Source: Acorus gramineus
Lineage: Eukaryota > Streptophyta > Magnoliopsida > Acorales > Acoraceae
Length of the DNA stretch: 64,000 nt
Reading direction: 5' to 3'
Assembly (NCBI GenBank): GCA_030737835.1
Contig: CM060854.1
Location: forward strand, 16,181,687 to 16,245,686
The notes beneath the pieces are model-generated. The model did not search any database. It worked only from the letters and a program-made list of their open reading frames with translations, and was not told the DNA's origin. The stretch's first letter is position 1; each line of letters starts with the position of its first letter. Position numbers and translations under genes: made by a program. This document shows, one piece after another, positions 59,117 to 64,000 of this stretch.

Positions 59117-62100
59117 TGTTATGCCTGTACCATTTGGAGCCATTTTGGTTAAGCCTTGGTCATATCTGGGTCATTTAGGGCCTTTTTCTTTTTCCATCGA
59201 AGTCGGTAAAATTTTAGCTTTTAGCTACCTGCGGTAGTTGGAGTACTCTAATTGAAAATCTAACTGCATATTATGGGCCCTGATACCGTTTTGTACTACC
59301 CATAAAAATTTCATCGAATTCCGGTAACGTTTGAAAAAATATGCAGTTCCAAACCGTATCCGGGTTTTGAGAGTTCCTGGTTTGGTTGGTCAGTTAGTGT
59401 GAGATATTTTTGAGAATGTGGTGACCTTTGGTAACCTCACCCCCTTTTGCTTAGTGGTGAAGCAACCTTTGGTTATTTTGAGTTTTAGAGGGTGAGAATA
59501 GGCTTAAGTGCAAACCCCCCCCCCCCCTTTTTCTCTCCTTCTCATCACCCCCCCAAAGTGAGGAAAAATCTCTCTCTCTCTCACTCTCCCTCACTCTCGT
59601 CGCCCTCTCGCTCTCTGTTTTTCTGTGTGTGTGTGTGTTGTTAATGAAGGAAAAGATGAAGAAGAAGCACAAGAAAGACTGAGAAAGGGTGAGTGTGTGT
59701 TGTTGTATTTGTTGTTGTTGTTGTTGTTTCTCTTCTCTCTATCCCTTCTTATGCCCCCTTTGCACCCTTGTTTTCTGCCATGAAGGGATTGAAGAGATGC
59801 TGATGAGGTGGTGGTAGTGGTGGTGGTGGTTGAGGTGGTCGTGGGTGTGTCAAGAACCCCGCATCTCCCCATTTCCCCCCCCCCCCCGCCTGTTTTGGTA
59901 AGGCAACACTCTGTATTTTAAAGATCTCAGTGAATCTAGTATTTAGAAGCATATGTTTACTATTATGTCTTCATATGATATGATCATCTATGCGTCTAGA
60001 TGTTATATATGAAATTTGGGGTCATTATCATATCTGTGTTGTAAGTTAGAACCTGTTTTGCATGGCCTGTCCAGATTCGCGTAGGAATTGACCTGTTTCT
60101 GGAAGTGATTTATTTCGGGCTTGTAGAGGCAAAAATTAGGTTATTATGTCTTCATGGATTATGATCCCAGCATGTTAGAGAATGTGTATGATTTATTTCA
60201 TAATTTTTGGATGTGTATTTGGTGCTGTGGAGATCAATTAGTTGGGCTGGTTGCAGCAGGTTTAGCAGTTTTGCTCGATTGTGTGTCAAGAAGTTGTTAT
60301 GCATGTTGTGGAAAGTATCATGAGTTAGGGTCTTCATGAAGTAGGCTTATATGAGTGTCAGGAGGTTCCATATTTTAATTGTGGACCATTGGTTGTGTTT
60401 TACAGATCTCTTAGATCGGACACGCGGCGATCCAGGTATCGATGAGTGGTTTGATCCAACCCTTCGGGAAGCATTGGATACACGTAGTCGTGCGTCTCGC
60501 ATCCGTTGGGCACCCTGACTATACTAATTAATTAGATAAGTAGTATGGTCATGTCTAACCCATAATATGTTAGGTATTTGCATGCTAGGTTAGTATAGCT
60601 TGTATATTGTGTAGAACCTCCCTTTTCTACCATATACTTGCCTATGTATATTCATGTGTGAATTATTATGTATGCATGCACCCTTCATGTATGGGCATGT
60701 GTGATGTGGGTTTTCATGAATGTATAGAATAAGCATGCCTTAGGTAGTCCCTATGAGTAATACTACCATATAAATTGGAATATCCAGCATGATTATGTAT
60801 GGGTTAATAACGAGCACACGCCTAATATTTCCTTGCGATAAGGCTCGAGGGCCGTGGTGTAGTTGTTGCGCCCATGCTAATGGGGCAAAACTATGACCAA
60901 GTTCAAGAGATGGTGAGCTCTCTCTCACCCTCTCCCTCTGCATGAACTGAGTAAGTAGATGCGATTTCCTACTCGACTCAGGTTCGTTTGGAATATTGGC
61001 ATGCACCTGTTAGTGCGCGAGATCGCGCTTGACCCTTCCCTTTTAAGTTGGTGATATCCAACGCATGCTTAAGTTATACCTTGTATGCATGTTGTATGAT
61101 TTGTTGTTTATGATGTAAATCCATGTTAGGGGATACCCTTATAGTCAATTATTAGATGATCGTGCATATGGTTCATGCACATAGCTATGATATGATTCTC
61201 CTGTTATATATATGCACATGTTAAAACTAATTAGGCCTATCTGAAATAGGCGTGGGTACGACCCACTGTCGGGATGTACCTCATTAGTTAGTGCGCGAGC
61301 AATGTAATCGCCCCTGCATCCGTGTGATGCACTTGAATGGAATCCAGGAGAATTCATTTGTTGTAGCGGTTTTGTTAAACCGGTAGCTTTGGCATTAAGT
61401 TAGACCTACCCGTGCTAGGCGAGTATATGAACTACGTGTTGGGTTATATGCCTTGGGCTTATTTCTGTGTGAGAGTAGAGGTAACCCCTCGCGTCTAAGC
61501 GATGCACTCGTGTGGGAGTCCAAGAGTATTCGTTATAGTCGATATGTGATTATCGAGCGTAGTTGACTTTCCCATAGAGTTTGCTTTGCGAACATGGAAT
61601 ATTTCCTCCCAATATCATCCGTGTTGAAGCGGCTTGGGTTGTTGCTGTCCTGATAGAGGGCCCCCACCTGTAGGACTATCGATGCATGCGGCAAGATGTA
61701 CTGATCATGAGAGTATACCAGGTAGAGGCTACCCGGGAGAGGGCTAACGAATGATATTGCGAGCGTGGAATCGTTCTCCTCTTCGTCGGATCCGTGTCGA
61801 TGCTGCCCGGCGTTGTAGCTGTTCTGACAGAGGGCCCCCACCTGTAGATACTATCGATGCATGCGGCAAGATGTACTGATCATGGGGGGTATACCAGGTA
61901 GAGGCTACTCGGGAGAGGGTTACCGAATGATGAAGGGTGTAGAGCAATCGGATTTATCCCGAAAGTCCCTAGGGTCACCCCTCCGGGGGCTACGGTGAGG
62001 ATGAGTTGAAGTCATGTCGTCACGTGATTCTTATACCCGTCGAGTATACTCAGGGTATGTTACGCCTAACGCTTGAGGTATCGTAGTGTATCTCTACCTC

Positions 62101-62748
62101 GTAGTTGTTAGACTCGTTGTAACTGTTATCCAGTAACACCAAGAGTTATGGTTAACGGTTATTTCCTTCCTGAGTGTCCCAAAAGCCTCCCTCCAAGGAG
62201 TGATGGCGATGGAGGGGTTCGGTCACACCGTTGCGTGACCTTGTTATCATTGGGTTTCCACCCATGTTTTCCTTGAAAGGAAATAGCTTTAGTATTGAAT
62301 TGTTGTATTGGTGATTGGTTTCCAGCCACTCACTGAGCTTGTAGCTCACCCCTCGCATACTGTTTCTTTTCAGGGACAGTGTTGGGCACGGATCTGGAGC
62401 TTCATAGTGGCGTGGTCCAATGTGCGTGGAACATTCTGTCCGGCGGGTGGCGAGTAGTCCTAAAGTCACTTTATGTATTGTAAATCATGCATGTGGCACA
62501 GGTTGTATTTTATTTGGACTAGACTTGGCTCTCACAGGACATTGATTGTGTATTCGAGTCTGTAATGATATTTTTGGTTTACAGACTTATTGATATTTTT
62601 ATGCTTTCGCTTTTCAGTTGAGTTATCAGTTATCATTGCTTTGCCAGCTTGTGTGTTATTTATTGGAGTCATTATTGACCTCTTGTACTTGATAGCTGAT
62701 ACTTTATATATTGCCGTGTCTCGGGGACGACCGCCCTCGGGCGTGACA
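59117..62748 (+). mobile_element. 3.6-kb solo LTR, TGT...GTGACA family, inserted in LINE ORF1
   Basis: Starts TGTTATGCCTGTACC and ends GGGCGTGACA, flanked by TGTAC and TGGAC (one mismatch, an aged 5-bp duplication). Removing it and one pentamer restores the LINE frame GIPLH-x-LDVYCLRHIVEEYG. It contains simple repeats (C-run at about 59515-59527, TC and TG runs near 59570-59640, a TTG run near 59700, GGT units near 59808-59830). It shares block order with 52309-55454. Confidence 0.7.
61600..61935 (+). repeat. 174-bp tandem duplication inside the 3.6-kb LTR
   Basis: Two units sharing AGAGGGCCCCCACCTGTAG and then a CGATGCATGCGGCAAGATGT block, at 61655 and 61829. This mirrors the duplications in the same part of the 3.1-kb LTR. 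Confidence 0.7.
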
Positions 62749-63937
62749 TGGACTGCCTGAGGCACATTGTGGAGGAGTACGGCGACTTCATTGAGGTGGC
62801 CGGAGTCTCGATGGAGAGGGAGGGGCTAACAATGGTGGATATAGTAGTAGCATTTGTGTTCACCCCTCGAGTTCCAGAGGAGCTGGTGCTAGAACATGGC
62901 GATGAGGTCTACGCAGTGCGGGTAGCGATGAAGGACGTTCGTCTCAGCCCGTCACAGCCACAGTCCTCTGAGGACAGCTCGGAGTCCAAGCGGACGTTGC
63001 ACATATGCGAGGGGAGGACGCCCCCGCTGTTTCTATTGAAACACAGCTGGCTCAACCAATGGATGGTCCGGTGGATCTGTCGGATGAGGGACCGTACACC
63101 ATACCGGTCCAGTCAAACGTTGTCAAAAGTGTACCTATCACAGGGACATTCGAAAGGGAGATAGAGTGTTCGGTTGCTAATAGTGACTTTTTGCCACCTG
63201 GGCCCAAGCCCCGAGCGGGAGGAGTAGCTGGTCTATATACGAGCACTGAGTGGCTTGCGGCGCTCGGCGCTTTTGAGTGGCCCACACTCATCTGTTGACA
63301 AGAGAAGGTCGATGCTGGCAAAGCATGTTCGGTTTTTCCTTCTCAGGCCCACGCCCCATCGGGTTGTGCTCGGTGTGGGTGAGGCGCAACTTGGGCTGGA
63401 CCCTGCCTGCAGGAAAGGTCGTGGCCATGCCAAGGGCCAATGTTGATGCCCCACATCCAAATTGCCCCGGGGTTGATCCGGGACCGACTTTGTTGGACAC
63501 TGTGTTGGAGACCCAGATGGGCCCTTGGAGGGCGGGCGAACCGCCATCGAATGGGTTGACAATCCTGAGCCAGCATGGGGTGGCAGACTCCGTTAGTGCA
63601 ACGGCGGCGTCGGCCCCGCATCCGCTAGGAGATCAAGTGCAGGAGATTGAGATCGTGGCTCCTCTAGGGACGGATCTTGACCATGCGGTGGAGATGGGAG
63701 TGCGAGTGGAGGAACTCATCTAGCGAAACAAATTCGTGGGGGCGGTTAGGGGGTCCTTTGGAGCCTGTGGAGCCTTTGACGATGCACAAGATCCGCGGGA
63801 GGAGCAGCGGGAGAAGGCCGCATTGCCGGAGGTCAGCACATCCCCAACCAGAGGCAACGAGGAGGGCTTGTCCCCATGATCTAAGACCCGTTGGGAGGTG
63901 GAGTGGCCGGTACGGTGGAGTAAACACTTGTTTTTTT
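62749..63937 (+). pseudogene. LINE ORF1, C-terminal part
   Basis: Continues the interrupted ORF1: CLRHIVEEYGDFIEVAGVSM, a DIVVAFVFTPRVPEELVLEH block and EVYAVRVAMKDVRL, the second half of the DUF4283-type domain. Variable, proline- and glutamate-rich sequence with frame changes (near 63000 and 63300) follows. An in-frame stop occurs at 63721, and more variable sequence runs to the ORF2 start at 63938. Removal of both insertions gives a nearly continuous ORF1, so it was interrupted before most of its decay. Confidence 0.65.
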
Positions 63938-64000
63938 ATGTTTAAGTGCCTTTGTTGGAATATCCACGGCTTGAATGATCCATGCAAGTGTCGGGCGGTT
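63938..64000 (+). CDS. LINE ORF2 start (endonuclease), runs off the window
   Basis: An ATG at 63938 opens MFKCLCWNIHGLNDPCKCRA, the first strand of a LINE endonuclease (the WNIHGLND or WNVRGL motif of exonuclease-endonuclease-phosphatase enzymes). Only 21 codons are inside the window. Confidence 0.75.
   Translation, partial: MFKCLCWNIHGLNDPCKCRAV

Overview
The window is nuclear DNA of a flowering plant. The evidence is intron-rich genes with GT-AG junctions, a plant-type Mediator subunit, a xyloglucan xylosyltransferase relic, and plant transposon families (CACTA, MULE, Ty3/gypsy, L1-type LINE, plant mobile domain proteins). I cannot name the species. Repeats dominate: two host genes are readable across many exons, and most of the rest is transposon sequence in layers.

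Layout. 1-11.4 kb: a LINE broken into pieces (755-2125, 7148-8988, 10465-11405) by the 3' part of a CACTA element that carries a piece of the UPF2 gene, by the 3' end of a gypsy element, and by an inverted LTR of the same gypsy family. 12-14.7 kb: relics of a FAM10/HIP co-chaperone gene and of a GT34 xylosyltransferase. 15-16.6 kb: an inverted LTR of a family whose complete copies end TGTCAC/GTGACA. 16.8-20.8 kb: the DNA primase small subunit gene, without a recognisable first exon, with a 1-nt frameshift and a tandemly duplicated exon. 21.3-25.8 kb: mostly noncoding. 25.8-32.1 kb: a structurally intact Mutator-like element with a perfect 9-bp target duplication and two intact spliced genes, a MURA-type transposase (862 aa) and a plant mobile domain protein (607 aa). 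34.7-40.0 kb: a complete MED17 gene (8 exons, 664 aa) with a LINE fragment in intron 3.

41-64 kb is a nested array. A LINE ORF1 is interrupted at 41646/59039 by a 17.4-kb Ty3/gypsy element and again at 59116/62749 by a 3.6-kb solo LTR, then runs into the start of LINE ORF2 at 63938. The gypsy element keeps both LTRs, a broken gag, two retropepsin-like modules and the integrase tail, but lacks reverse transcriptase, RNase H and the integrase core. It carries an antisense, decayed plant mobile domain plus coiled-coil gene and has itself received a 3.1-kb LTR.

The most notable point is that two unrelated transposon classes in one window, a MULE and a gypsy retrotransposon, each carry a plant mobile domain gene; the MULE copy looks functional and the gypsy copy is dead. 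All assignments rest on reading the sequence and on recognised motifs; no database search was run.
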